The notes under the pieces: model-generated
What the model saw: the letters and a program-made list of their open reading frames with translations, nothing else
What the model was told of the DNA's origin: nothing
The model's database searches: none
Made by a program: the position numbers and the translations under genes
Shown here: piece after piece, positions 36,701 through 46,505 of the stretch
How the letters are laid out: the number at the start of each line of letters is the position of its first letter
Position numbering within the stretch: the first letter of the stretch is position 1
From: Romanomermis culicivorax
Lineage: Eukaryota > Nematoda > Enoplea > Mermithida > Mermithidae
Length of the DNA: 64,000 bases
Direction of reading: 5' to 3'
NCBI GenBank assembly: GCA_963922205.1
Contig: CAWUHX010000312.1
Location: 310,001-374,000 of the forward strand

Positions 36701-39700
36701 GTATCTTTCATGCCTTGGAGTGCCATGAATTGTTCTAATCGTTTATTCCATTCACCAAAATGTTGGGTCACGCCACCCATGAATACTGTAGGTTTCGCGT
36801 AGAAATTATTTGCCATGTTATTACGAATGTTTGCTGTTCTTAGATCGTCTATTAGGGTGGGGTTTACTGTATTCTGGTTCAATTGTATGCGTAGAGTACG
36901 AAAATGTCCAGAAAATAAATCATTTATCTGTTCTCTAACGATTTCTCCTAAATGATCTTGCATTTGGTGGATCATTCTTGGTTTACGCTGGGATTTCTGC
37001 TTCAATGCTTCGATTTTTGCTTCACGCTGTATTTGTACAAATGTATCGCTTAATGTTTCGTTGGAGGGGATTTCCAGTTTGCCTTTTACGAATATCTGTC
37101 TTACTGTAGGAAATGATTACTACTGTATTATCTAATGCTTCGGGATGCCTGGATAAGAGTACACCTAATTGGGGCAGGGAGTTCCAGTGGTTAACGGTAT
37201 GGTACAGTCACCAAAATATGTAACGACCAGATTTGTGAAGCACTTTACTTTATCCTGAATGGACAGTCTGAACGATGTACAACGGAACAGGTAGAACGGG
37301 GCGATTCAATAATACGATTATGGCGGGTTCGAAGATCGCTTGATTCGTCGATTTTACAAAATGAACATCGCGTTCGCTTGCAAATATAATAATAACGCCT
37401 CGGTTTAATTGCTTTCGAAAAATGGCTGCTTGCTAATATAAACGAAACGATCGCGAAAAAACCCAAAAACTCGAAACTATGAATAATATCAAAATCACGC
37501 TTTGCTTCTCTTTAAATACGGCGTTTTTGGCCACTCCCTGGGCGTTGCGGGAGGTCGTGCTTCTGTCCATCTTCTTCCGCCAATTGTCGCTTCCTGCTTT
37601 ACTATTCCTGCTTATTTAGTCACGCCCTTCAATGCTTTTCTAGTACGGCATGCTTTTGGTGTCTTGCTTGCTTCCTACGGTATGCTTAGCCACACCTTTG
37701 TGCTTCTGTGCATGCTTCCTGTATCTGTTTCTCTGAATACACATGTTTTGTGGGACTGTCGCTACCGTTGCACTTGAGACTACTGTCTGGCGGGGCTTTT
37801 ACTAATTTTACTGTGTGCAGGTGTTGTTTACGATTTTTAGGGGGGATTACGGTAGCCCTGGAATGTGTGGTTCAGTGTAGGTTCTAGGGGACCAACTGCC
37901 GTTTTGCAAATTAATTGGGGCATCTTAATTGGGCTACCGGGGTGTGAACAGATCAAAATAAAGTACTTCACGTAATTTTACAGGAATGTTTGGGTGTGAA
38001 TCCCAGACACCCTTGAGACGATAAATTATGAAAATGAAATAATGTTTAATAAATGACTATCACATACAGTATGCTATATATTTACAGTACTGCGTTAGCA
38101 GGTACGTTACAATTCCAACATTTACTGTATTACTTCCTTTACTTATTTCTTCATGTTTATCCTCAACAAATTTCGCCTATTTCACATACAAGTGATACAC
38201 ATCTTACAATATGATCACGTTCCATGATGCACAAGTACAATCAATGCGTACCTTGCAGTATGATCATGTGATATGATGTGCAGGTACATTTCGTGTACTA
38301 CATTGTCCCAGAAAGTTCTAGAACTTTCCACAATATTGTATAATATTCTTTTACATTCTACAATATTCTAGAACATTTCATGATTTTCCCTGATAGTATA
38401 CAAGCTGTGTTGTTTTGTATATTCATTCATTTATTTATTGTACTATTTAGTACATCGATATTGTATGTTGTGTTAGTTAGCCTTATTAAAGTAGCTATTC
38501 ACCAGCTAGTATACCAGTTGAATATTTACTATTTATTCCAAGGCTAATCTATTTTCAACTTAGTCCAGACTTTATTCAACACGCAACAGTTTATAACGTC
38601 AGAAAAGTATAAAGTCGTCTGTAACTAGGGTATATTTGGTAGGATGGGAGTCTGAGGAGGTATGGTTAAGGATGGAGATGACCTGTAATTATTAAGCATA
38701 TGTAGGAGTTGTGTTCAACTATGATTTATGACGTCAGTAATGTATAAATTTGTCCTCAACTAGGGTATCCTTAGGTGAGGCTTGGAGTCTGAAAAGCAAT
38801 AGTCAAGGATGCATGGTGCACAATGGTAAAGTGTAGGCAGGAGTTGTTCCCAACAATGGCTTATGTTTATGTTATGCAGGCCAGGGATCCCAGCTCATTA
38901 GTAGCATTTGATGAGAAAAAGTTGCTGTGTATAAATACCAGGTTCAACAAAAATCAGATTTTAATGCCAGAAATGCAGATTGTGTCTCAAATGTCAAACC
39001 ATGTCTCAAATCACAATTTTAAACGGATTTTAACGCGATCTATCGATTGATGCCCCATTTTTGGTGCACAATTGAGTGTTCAAGCTTAAGCTTTAGCATA
39101 AGCTCAGGCTAGAAATATGCAAAAAAATTTACACGGCATCAGTACTCAATTTCCTGTTTTTAGATCCTTTTTTAAGCTTATTTGGCCAATATCTAGATTT
39201 TGGATGAAATTCATTCTGCCCACCCATATGAGTTAATCTGCACATCAACTATTTCATATCTACAACTGAAATCTCCGAAAATAAAATACAAAATTTCTAC
39301 CACAAAATTCCACCGAATCCTCATCATTTTTGTACGCCAACGTATTGAAATAAATTCCGCGGGTCAAAATTTTAGGCGGATTATTTGTCGAAAAGAAAAA
39401 ATCCAGTCCCGGTTCGGGGCAATGGTCGACGGTTGCACATTTTTGGAAACATCGACCCGCTTTCCATTGGTCGGCATTCGGACATTCGAATGTTTGAAAT
39501 TCACAGACGTCGTTTGATGATGACGTGACGTTGCTACTGATAATTCGGCTTTTTGATAGTGATCTTTTTAGAATATCGACCAAAATAATAGGTGCAAGCC
39601 GATGGCTACAAGATGCTTTCTTGAAACTGCCTGAAAAGAAAGCATAGGGATCATTGGTCGATCAGATGACGTTTGGGTCAAAAACATCAAATTAACTTGG

Positions 39701-42700
39701 TAGACATTCATCGACCATAGATCATTGGAATAACCAGTGTTCAGGAATAGTTGATGCCGAACAGATTCGATCAAAAAGTTCTTGGGTGGCCATTACTCAG
39801 ATGCTTATTTCCTACACAATACTGAACTGAAAGTGAAAAATCTGCTTGTCCTGATTGTAGTTTTGAATCATGTTAGGGGCAATCTTGGGACCAGGAGAGG
39901 TCACTGGTCACTCTGATGACTTTTTGACAAAAAATCAAGCACAGCGATTATAAAATCGAAATTTTCGAACACAGTTCATTAGAATGATCATTGGTCAGCA
40001 GAAAATGACGCGGACCACTTTCGATCAAAAAGTTTTGAATCATCGTCTTTTAATTTCCCCATGACATTTGAAAAATTGATACACGATTTGAACTGCCTCA
40101 AAAACAAAAATTTGCTCATCATGATATCAGTTTTGAAACAGAATTTAGTCACACGAGGGATCACTGGTCACTAAGATGACCTATTGATCAAAAACGTAAA
40201 AAAATATCAAGCAGAGTTATTATCATGGTGGAGATTTATTGACCAAAAATCATTAGAATGACCAATGATCAGCAGAGGATGATGACATCATCTGTGAAAA
40301 TTGGGATAACTATCTTTTGACATTATCTGCGAAAATTTGGATAACTATCCCTGAAAAAAAAATTTGCGAGTCCTGATATCAGACTTAGAACCATTTTTGT
40401 AGCAATCCAGGAAAAATGTAGGGATCTGAGAGATAACTGGTCACTCCGATAATCTGATAGAAAAAATCAAGCGGAGTCAGCATCGAGGTAGACATTTTCG
40501 ATCAAAACCAATCCGAATGACTAGTGATCAACCGAGGATAACATCCACTTGATTCCGAACATACAGCTTTAATCGAAAGGTCATTGAGTGACCAGTGATA
40601 CTACGTGGAACGAGTAATAGACTGTTTTTGAATGTTCGTGATTTGAATCGCTCTACATCATTGAAATTCGAAAATATTATTTAGAAAATTGCATACTTTT
40701 TTTAACCTTTAAAACCTGCTTCTTTCCAGGTAAAATTTTTTTTCAATTTTGTCAATTTCTGCAAAGTCGAACATAATAAAAAGGAAAAAATCAAGGTTCT
40801 TGGTTAAAGCCACTTGTACGGATATTCGATGTTCCAAAAATGAATCAAGCATTCAACGTCATTTTCTAGAGGTAATAAAAAAGAGAAACTGTCAACTCAG
40901 GAATCTACAGTAAGTGCTGTTTGATTTTCTGTCACAGAAAAACTACTTCGCTTCAAAGCATATGGATTACTGTAGAAACATGTCAACCTGACTTCCAAAT
41001 AGTTGTAGCTTGTGTGAGAATTCCACATTTTAGCTATCATTACTCAGTCAAAAATAAGTACAGAACAATTTTACAGTTTCGCAACGTCGATGGGCGATAC
41101 CTATCGATTGGTGTAAAGATAAAAATTCTCTATCGATTGAGACATGGCCTTTCAGACGTAGACTTTTCACCCGTCCTGAAAGCATCTGTCCAGTTTACAC
41201 AAACATATACAGTAATTTGCCAACTTTACAACACAATCATCGACGCTTTTGTAAAGTTAGGTTCGAAAAACGATTGTGTATCTATTCATCGAGTGCCCCT
41301 ATTTCTCATTCACCGAAAGTCCCGATTCTTCGAATAGTGCTTAAGATTTTATCTACAATGTCCGGTTCTAGCGAAAGTCCCGATTCGAAAGTAATAAATG
41401 AGCAGGTTTAAATTTACTACTTTGTAACGTGAAGTTTCCGACGACATAGAGTTCCCACGGTCGCCTAAGCCTAAACCTAAGCCTAAACCTAAGCCTAAGC
41501 GTAAGCCCTAAGCCTAAGTCTAAGCCTAAGCCTAAGCCTAAGCCTAAGCCAGGCATCAAAGTAGAGCACTTCAAAAATGATCAAAAATGTGCATGAATGG
41601 CCATCAATAAAAAATCTTTTAATGCTGTTGAGTCCTCATATCATCAGATATGCTAGTTCTGAATTTATAGTATTTACGATCAAATTTACAGACGTTTCAA
41701 GAAAATCGATCTGTTTGAATATGCACTTTCGATAAACTGGGATTTGTGATGCGCCGATATTCGATAAATCATAAATTTTAACTTCTTTTCGAATAATCGA
41801 AACTTTCGAGGAATCGGGACTTTCGAGGAATCGGGAAAGCAAATTCATAATGCACTAAAGCATGTTTTGAGGAATCGGGAATTTCGGAGAATCGGGACTT
41901 TCGAGGAAAGGGGACATTCGAGGAATAGGGATACAACGCAAAAAAACAAAGCTGCTTACTGCGTAAAGTCAGGAACTTAAGAAAAGTAGGTCGATTGCAG
42001 CCCGGTTGCGTCACTCCTCCGTTGGGGTAGAAATCCACGTGGCCCATGCGTTGTAGGGCGCCCAGACCACCGCGTGACAGCGAGTCGCCGTTCGTATGGA
42101 TCACTTGGACGAACCGGGCGTCCGACGGATCCAATCGAATGGATTCGTTTTGACAGGCGAACAGTGGCCCGGCCGGATCGAGAGCTAAATCGAAGGAAAA
42201 AAAAGTGGAGAATTTGACCATACAGCGTTCCTAGAGAAAAGATAGTCTGTGGCTCTGCTGCATCTCTGTCGATTTATCTTGTAACAGTGGCTATTGAGCC
42301 AAGGTAAATCACTGTTGATTTGGAAGAGTTTTCAAGTCATTAATTTCGAATTAAAATGTGAAAAATCATGTCCTACTGTAAGTTTCAAGTTTTTTCCAAT
42401 TGTGTAGTAATTCAATCTTGCTCTATTTTGCCTTTGTTTCTGAAATTTTAATTTTTAGTACGTTTTCTTTTTTCGTTACGTAGGTGTTTCCGTTTTCATT
42501 TAGTTTTTTTTGTTTAGCCTAGATTTTTTTTCTCATTTAGCCTAAAATTTATTTTCTTCGACTCCTTCTTTTCCTTCTACGTTGTTTTTTATGAAAATTT
42601 CTTGCTGTTTAATATTCTGATTTTCATCCCTGGCTGTTTTCGTGTTATATTTCATTCTTTATATATTGATTTTTTTCTTGTCATTTTCATTTCTTCCTTT

Positions 42701-45700
42701 TTTACTTTTTAATTATCTTATTTTATATTAATGCATTTTTTATTTTTTTCTTATTTCCATGTTTATAAACTTTTACTTTTTCATTTTATTTAATTATCTG
42801 ATTCATCTTCACTTTATCATTTTCCTCAATTTTTCTCTTACCTTCTCTTCCAATCACTTTGATATACTTTATAGCATATTGCATAAAACTTGTAATTCGT
42901 TTTATTGTGAACAACAGAACGATGAAGGGTATTATGTACCACAATAATATAGTATTATGACATCTAATGATCCTACTAACATTCTATATCAATACTTTTT
43001 GGTAATTTTTAGGTGCTAATGCGGTTCGAACTATGAACTTTGGTTAGTGAGGTAAGGGCACTGATCATTAGCCCGTCAGGGCCATTTTTCATATGCTTAA
43101 ATATTCTATATATGCTATACTCCATTCATTTAGAAATGACCGATGCAGCGACTAGAGTTTTGGCGAATGCAGCTCGCAAATCATCAGAAAATCAATTTCG
43201 ATAATCTTTAAATGATTGAAAAGTGTGAAAATCATGGAGTCTGTATCAGGAAAGAAAAATCTATTGAGTAGTCAGCAAGCCCTCCATAAAGTTCTGCTGC
43301 GACCTCGCTGCATTTTCATTTCGAAATGAATAGAGTTTAGGCAGCCTGGAAACAAAACTGTCTTGTTATAACAAATACAACAAAGTGTATTACTATTTAT
43401 AAGTGGTTGTACAAACCCTAAAGCAAATCAAAATCGATAATTACAATTCGGCTGCAGCAAACGAGTTGGTAATTTTTGTACTCCAACTTCTGGGTCATGA
43501 TTTCATTAGGGAACTTTTTCGTCTTACCAAGTATCCTGGGTAATGAGCCATCAAAAAGTGAACCAACATAACCGCAAATGTGTGCTCCTAAACTGAATCC
43601 AATCAATGTTATTTGATCCAAGACGACTTTTTCAACGGCAATCATCTCGTCGAGCACCCTTTTCATGGAGTCGCCCACTGCCCTGGTGTTCGATGCCGCC
43701 ATACTGTAGTCTTTGACATTGGATCCATTCAACCATTTCACTAGCATAACATTGTGACCCTGTGAAAATTTGCAGAACTACATAATACTCTATAAAATTT
43801 TATTGCAAAGAACTTTGCATATTTTATTGAAAATATTTAAATACCTACTAATCATGCTGGAATAATGCCGAAAGCACAAAACTTATCAGACTGCTGTGAA
43901 ATTTGGTAGTCAACAACTCTGCAGACTTGACTACAAAAATTTAAAAAGCATGTCAATCCGGTAGCTACTCTGAAAATTTCATAGTGGCAATCTTGATTTT
44001 CGTCGTTCTGTTCATTTTACTGATCATTTAAACTTTGATTTTTATGTTCATACCTTATCTGGCAAATATTATTAGTTGAAATGACAAACTCCGTTATTAA
44101 ATCAAATTTGGACCTTACGAATTCTAATATTTGACCACTTTATGTCCTACTCGACCATTCACAATATCAGATTTATGAAAATTACTTTATACATTCCTAT
44201 GGGATACCTGACCTTATCTGTTTCTACCAGTACCTATTATATATTACATTAGCAGTGCTTGTAAACTACGTGACCTTATGCATGCCCTATCAGTACGACT
44301 GATGTTACCTTAGCTAGGCTTAGGTATTACGTGACTTTATCCATGACTTGTTATGACAATGTTTGTGAAATCTAAATTTTCACATTACATTATTTGACCT
44401 TAAAGGATTGTTATAAATGTCAAATCGACCTTATTGTGTATATTTGAGCATAACTATCTATTAATAATCAAAAAAGGGACGCAAACCATGAAATTCTAGT
44501 CTTATCAGTTCTTATCTATGACCACTTTACGTCTTACATTACCAGTACATAATTTTTAGATCATCTGACTGCTAGTATCAGATAAGACACTGATAAGGTA
44601 TGTGATAACTTATGTGATACCTAACTGATGCTTATGTATTACATTACCTTATCTGGTTCCTTAGGAGTAGACTATCAGTACCCTTCACCCTGGGATTATA
44701 CAACCTGCTCAAGGATTTCCTAGATCTAGTTTAGAAATTCCAAAATTACAATACTTAATAACAGAAGTCTAAAGTCGCAATAATCAATATACCTCATTAT
44801 GGTAGATTTGAAAACTGCACTCATCTGCATACCATAGTGTGAAAATTTCGGAAACTGCAACACTTAACAGATCTTACTAAAACAATTTCAGAAATCATGA
44901 AACGCTGCAGATGGTTTTATCCCTATTTCTTGAACGTCCCCTTTCCTCGAAAGTCCCGATTCTACGAAAGTCCCGACTCCTCGAAACTTTCAATTCCTCG
45001 AAAAGTGGATAAAATTCCCCATTCATCGAAGCATGCCTTAGCGCATCATGAATTCGCTTTCCCGATTCTTCGAAAGTTTCAATTCCTCGAAGAGAAGATA
45101 AAATTTATAATTTATCGAGCTTAAGCTTAGGCTTGGGCTTAGGTTTATGCTTAGGCTTACGCCATAATCCATCTCAAATTTAAAAAGCCGCAATTCAAGA
45201 ATAAATAGTTCTGTAACACACTACCGATTTCGATTTTGACCACGATTTTTTACTTTTCAAGATGGAAAGGACCGTGGGAACTTTACGTCGCGGGAACCTT
45301 CACGTTACAAAATGGTAAATTTTAACCTGTAGATTTATTATTTTCGAGGAAACGAGATTTAAAAAAAAAAATTCGAGGAATCGAGACTTTGGCTAAAACG
45401 GGACTTGGTAGATAAAATCCTAAGCACTAGTCAAAGAATCGGGACTTTCGAGGAATCGGGACTTTCGGTGAATCGGAACGTTCGAGTGATAGAGATGAAT
45501 CGACACACAATCCTGCAGATCGGCTGCTGCAAAATTATAAGAAAATCATACTGTAATTTGGGACTTAACTGAAAGGGTTTCAAAACCGGAGCTTCATGTC
45601 TTATCTTACCATTTGAATCAAAAAATCTTTCAGAGTCAACAGCCAATTGTTCTTCCAATTTTTCGTACGGTATCCATGCACAATGGCGAAAAATTTTCTA

Positions 45701-46071
45701 CTTTTGGTCACATTCAAAGATTTCACATTTTGCTCAAAATTGGCATATTCTATCGTTTGACTATTGTTATTTTCTGGCGTAAAAACCACAAATTGTGGCG
45801 CCAAGTCTTCGGGGCAAGTAGGCAAATGAGGTAGACTTTTCCACGGAGTGTCTTTACCATTGTGGTAGCACGTCAAACTTTTTTGGCAGCATTTTTGGCC
45901 CTTTTCACCCCAAACGACCATTTTATGCAAGTTTAAATTCATGCAATTGTCGTCGAACAAAACTTGATCTGCATCGTCGAAATTCTTCTTTTCATCTTTT
46001 TCCGATGAAACATTGCAACAATGCCATATCAATATGAGTTTGAACAAGGATATACAATAAATGAGAAGCAT
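27781..46071 (-). CDS. Pancreatic-type triacylglycerol lipase B, six exons
   Basis: Exons, in gene order: 46071-45610, 43759-43528, 42184-41960, 39630-39301, 28163-28052, 27964-27781. Phases 0,1,1,1,2 are identical to lipase A, and exons 2 and 6 have exactly the same lengths (232 and 184). Spliced length is 1545 bases (514 aa). A signal peptide ([19 protein letters not shown]) is followed by the family N-terminus ([11 protein letters not shown]...QFVVFTPE). The triad is Ser210 in GFSLGAH, Asp234 in LDPAGP and His316 in [20 protein letters not shown] and DFYPNGG are conserved, and exons 5-6 give a PLAT domain ending ...SGVL, against ...SGLL in A. It lacks the acidic insert of A. Intron 5 is 11.1 kb because a Ty3/gypsy element lies in it in the same orientation; introns 1 and 3 carry a TTAGGC-bearing repeat. 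The frame is intact; splicing across intron 5 is inferred. Confidence 0.9.
28255..28420. repeat. Intron 5 repeat unit, left of the retrotransposon
   Basis: The words 'gtcctcaaccaggtattccttagggtaggctgggagtc' and 'gtaggaaggaggtgccttcaactatggcttatga' match the two units at 38595-38870 on the other side of the insertion, so these are pre-insertion intron repeats. Confidence 0.65.
28863..29739 (-). repeat. 3' LTR
   Basis: 877 bases, plus-strand reading TGTAATGACC...TATATTACA. It aligns through its length with 37219-38111, apart from a short block near 28888 that is about 16 bases longer in the other copy. The plus-strand frame inside it is an antisense shadow. Confidence 0.93.
29740..29753 (-). 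promoter_or_regulatory. Polypurine tract
   Basis: Minus-strand GGAAGGAGGGAAA directly abuts the 3' LTR, the expected position of the plus-strand DNA primer. Confidence 0.8.
29771..33398 (-). pseudogene. pol: pol: protease, reverse transcriptase, RNase H, integrase (broken)
   Basis: Four blocks in one frame. Protease is open from 33398, after a TAG at 33399-33401, with DTGA at 33199-33210. The RT block (32601-31963) holds the [15 protein letters not shown] region, and the YLDD catalytic box is at 31927-31938. RNase H has QTDAS near 31491. Integrase has an HHCC zinc finger (HFAARKT...YCKTCHPC) and the catalytic core ([22 protein letters not shown]). Breaks: TAA 32671-32673, TAG 31960-31962 just before YLDD, TAA 30964-30966, TAA 30940-30942, and a frameshift near 30283, after which the C-terminal integrase continues to 29771. 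The same frame as gag is used throughout up to that frameshift. No chromodomain is seen. Confidence 0.9.
33272..35218 (-). pseudogene. env-like membrane glycoprotein gene between gag and pol (broken)
   Basis: The first ATG at 35218 starts a signal peptide ([16 protein letters not shown]). A Cys-rich ectodomain with N-glycosylation sequons (NLT, NET, NTS, NYT) follows. A hydrophobic membrane span lies at about 33525-33590 near the C-terminus, then a cytoplasmic tail of about 80 residues that overlaps the protease frame by roughly 125 bases. This is the layout of a type I viral fusion glycoprotein. Defects: a frame change near 35105, an in-frame TGA at 34845-34847, and a return to the first frame near 34600. 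I cannot assign the family from the sequence; a class III glycoprotein of chuvirus type is one possibility, an unrelated env another. Confidence 0.65.
35533..37131 (-). pseudogene. gag: gag: capsid and nucleocapsid (broken by stops)
   Basis: A single frame is open from about 37131 down to 35533 apart from TAA at 36673-36675 and TAA at 35914-35916. The capsid part shows the retrotransposon-gag pattern ([11 protein letters not shown]...; [12 protein letters not shown]...). The nucleocapsid has four zinc knuckles: [14 protein letters not shown] (about 36047), [14 protein letters not shown] (about 35980), one broken by the second stop (about 35930-35895), and [14 protein letters not shown] (about 35860). 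No ATG is evident at the start of the frame; the first in-frame ATG lies inside the conserved part, so the start is unclear. Confidence 0.85.
37196..37213 (-). promoter_or_regulatory. Candidate primer-binding site
   Basis: Five bases inside the 5' LTR, the minus strand reads TGGTGACTGTACCATACC. Starting with TGG is expected for pairing with a tRNA 3' CCA end. I could not match the tRNA. Confidence 0.4.
37219..38111 (-). repeat. 5' LTR
   Basis: 893 bases, plus-strand TGTAACGACC...ACGTTACA, the partner of 28863-29739. It should contain the element promoter; no individual motif is claimed. Confidence 0.93.
38595..38870. repeat. Two intron 5 repeat units, right of the retrotransposon
   Basis: Two tandem units of about 135-140 bases ('acgtcag.aa.gtataaa.t.gtc...aactagggtat..tt.ggt', 'gtaggagttgtg.tcaac.atg.tttatg') match the unit at 28255-28420. 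Confidence 0.65.
39780..40620. repeat. Degenerate tandem repeats in intron 3 of lipase B
   Basis: 'ggatcactggtcactaagatgac', 'ggtcactctgatgac', 'aatgaccaatgatcagcagagga' and similar words recur at about 100-200-base spacing. They resemble those in intron 3 of lipase A (19130-20165). Confidence 0.65.
41279..41933. mobile_element. TTCGAGGAATCGGGA-type repeat element, copy 1
   Basis: The ends carry arrays of a 16-base word (TTCGAGGAATCGGGAC and its complement TCGAAAGTCCCGATTC), and the centre carries a TTAGGC-type array. The right end reads gggacattcgaggaatagggata. A second copy lies in inverted orientation at 44918-45500 with collinear internal words ('agtgctta.gattttatcta', 'cgtaaagttcc/cgtgaagtttcc'). 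It ends 26 bases from the exon 3 donor of lipase B. Confidence 0.7.
41462..41553 (-). repeat. Interstitial TTAGGC-type telomere-like array
   Basis: The plus strand reads (CCTAAG)n with CCTAAA variants, about fifteen units, the complement of (TTAGGC)n. It lies inside the repeat element above. A shorter degenerate array (cttaggcttgggcttagg) is in the sister copy at about 45119-45163. Confidence 0.85.
42420..42870. repeat. Pyrimidine-rich low-complexity tract in intron 2 of lipase B
   Basis: Dominated by T with C interruptions on the plus strand (ttttctttttt, ctcatttag words). The frame at 42759-42947 is an artefact of this composition. Confidence 0.6.
43012..43085 (-). repeat. Candidate tRNA-like SINE head or decayed tRNA
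   Basis: On the minus strand a B-box-like word AGTTCGAACCGC lies about 40 bases downstream of an A-box-like GGGCTAATGATCAGTG. The acceptor ends do not pair, so a functional tRNA is unlikely. The remainder of any SINE is not obvious. Confidence 0.35.
44140..44690. repeat. Degenerate repeats in intron 1 of lipase B
   Basis: Words such as 'cgtgaccttat', 'taccagtaccta', 'attacattagcag' and 'gacttta.ccatg' recur at irregular spacing over about 550 bases. Non-coding. Confidence 0.45.
44918..45500. mobile_element. TTCGAGGAATCGGGA-type repeat element, copy 2 (inverted)
   Basis: It starts tatccctatttcttgaacgtcccctttcctcgaaagtcc, the complement of the right end of copy 1, and runs to the 'ggactttcggtgaatcgg...' block. 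It contains a degenerate TTAGGC array at 45119-45163 and lies in intron 1 of lipase B. Confidence 0.7.
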
Positions 46072-46309
46072 TATAATTTACATCTGATAGATAATCTAAA
46101 AAATCAAAATTTTAATTTTTTCATTTTTTTATAGGATACAATTATATATATTATCATAGTTATATACCTATATATTACACCTATAGTTCCTATATATAGG
46201 AACAAAAAGCATTGAAATAGGCCACACATAGAATAGAACCTTCTTGATGAAGTTCCTTAGGAGACACAATGGCCCAACAGCTTAAATAGAAGATCTAACT
46301 GGGCGAATA

Positions 46310-46505
46310 TTGGCCCCTGATAGCCCAGTTGTTACAGCTCTCAACTCACAATCTCAAAGTCCAGCGTTCAAACCCCAGTGCAAACAAAAATTATTCTAGT
46401 TGTCATAACCTGACAAAGGTAGTAGGTACACTACCAAAACGTCACTCACCACTGCAGTAATGTGTGTTATATTGTGGTATTCTAATAAAGGTGTTTCACA
46501 TTTTT
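46310..46505 (+). mobile_element. tRNA-derived SINE
   Basis: An A box TAGCCCAGTTG (46321-46331) and a B box GCGTTCAAACCCC (about 46365-46377) are spaced as in tRNA genes, but the acceptor stem does not close. An unrelated body follows, then 'taataaaggtgtttcacatt'. That composition (RNA polymerase III promoter head plus unrelated tail) is typical of a SINE. The rest of 46072-47120 (5' flank of lipase B) shows no gene. Confidence 0.6.

Larger units (their letters stand above)
28863..38111 (-). mobile_element. Full-length Ty3/gypsy retrotransposon with env between gag and pol
   Basis: The element is bounded by TGTAA...TTACA LTRs (37219-38111 as 5', 28863-29739 as 3') and the 4-base target duplication ATTC (28859-28862 and 38112-38115). 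On the minus strand the order is 5' LTR, gag, env-like gene, protease, reverse transcriptase, RNase H, integrase, purine tract, 3' LTR. RT-RNaseH-IN order and the 4-base duplication place it in Ty3/gypsy. Env normally follows pol in this group. The copy is dead: stops at 36673, 35914, 34845, 32671, 31960, 30964 and 30940, and frameshifts in env and integrase. The LTRs differ at 7 positions over one 180-base comparison (29041-29220). It sits in intron 5 of lipase B. Confidence 0.92.

Noticed and set aside
29129..37777. A 91-codon plus-strand hydrophobic frame present in both LTRs (29129-29404 and 37502-37777).
   Set aside because: It is antisense to the element, and the two copies differ by about ten amino-acid replacements, so there is no sign of protein-level constraint. 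Its presence in both copies only reflects LTR identity.
28863..38111. Reading the in-frame stops of the retroelements as recoding or a variant genetic code.
   Set aside because: The host lipases end at TAA and NADK2 at TGA in conserved positions, and the elements also carry frameshifts, so ordinary decay is sufficient.
41462..41553. A true chromosome end or telomere fusion point.
   Set aside because: The array is short and degenerate, and sits inside a repeat element whose second copy carries a similar array.
43012..43085. A functional tRNA gene on the minus strand.
   Set aside because: The B-box word is good but the acceptor and anticodon arms do not pair; kept only as a low-confidence tRNA-like repeat.
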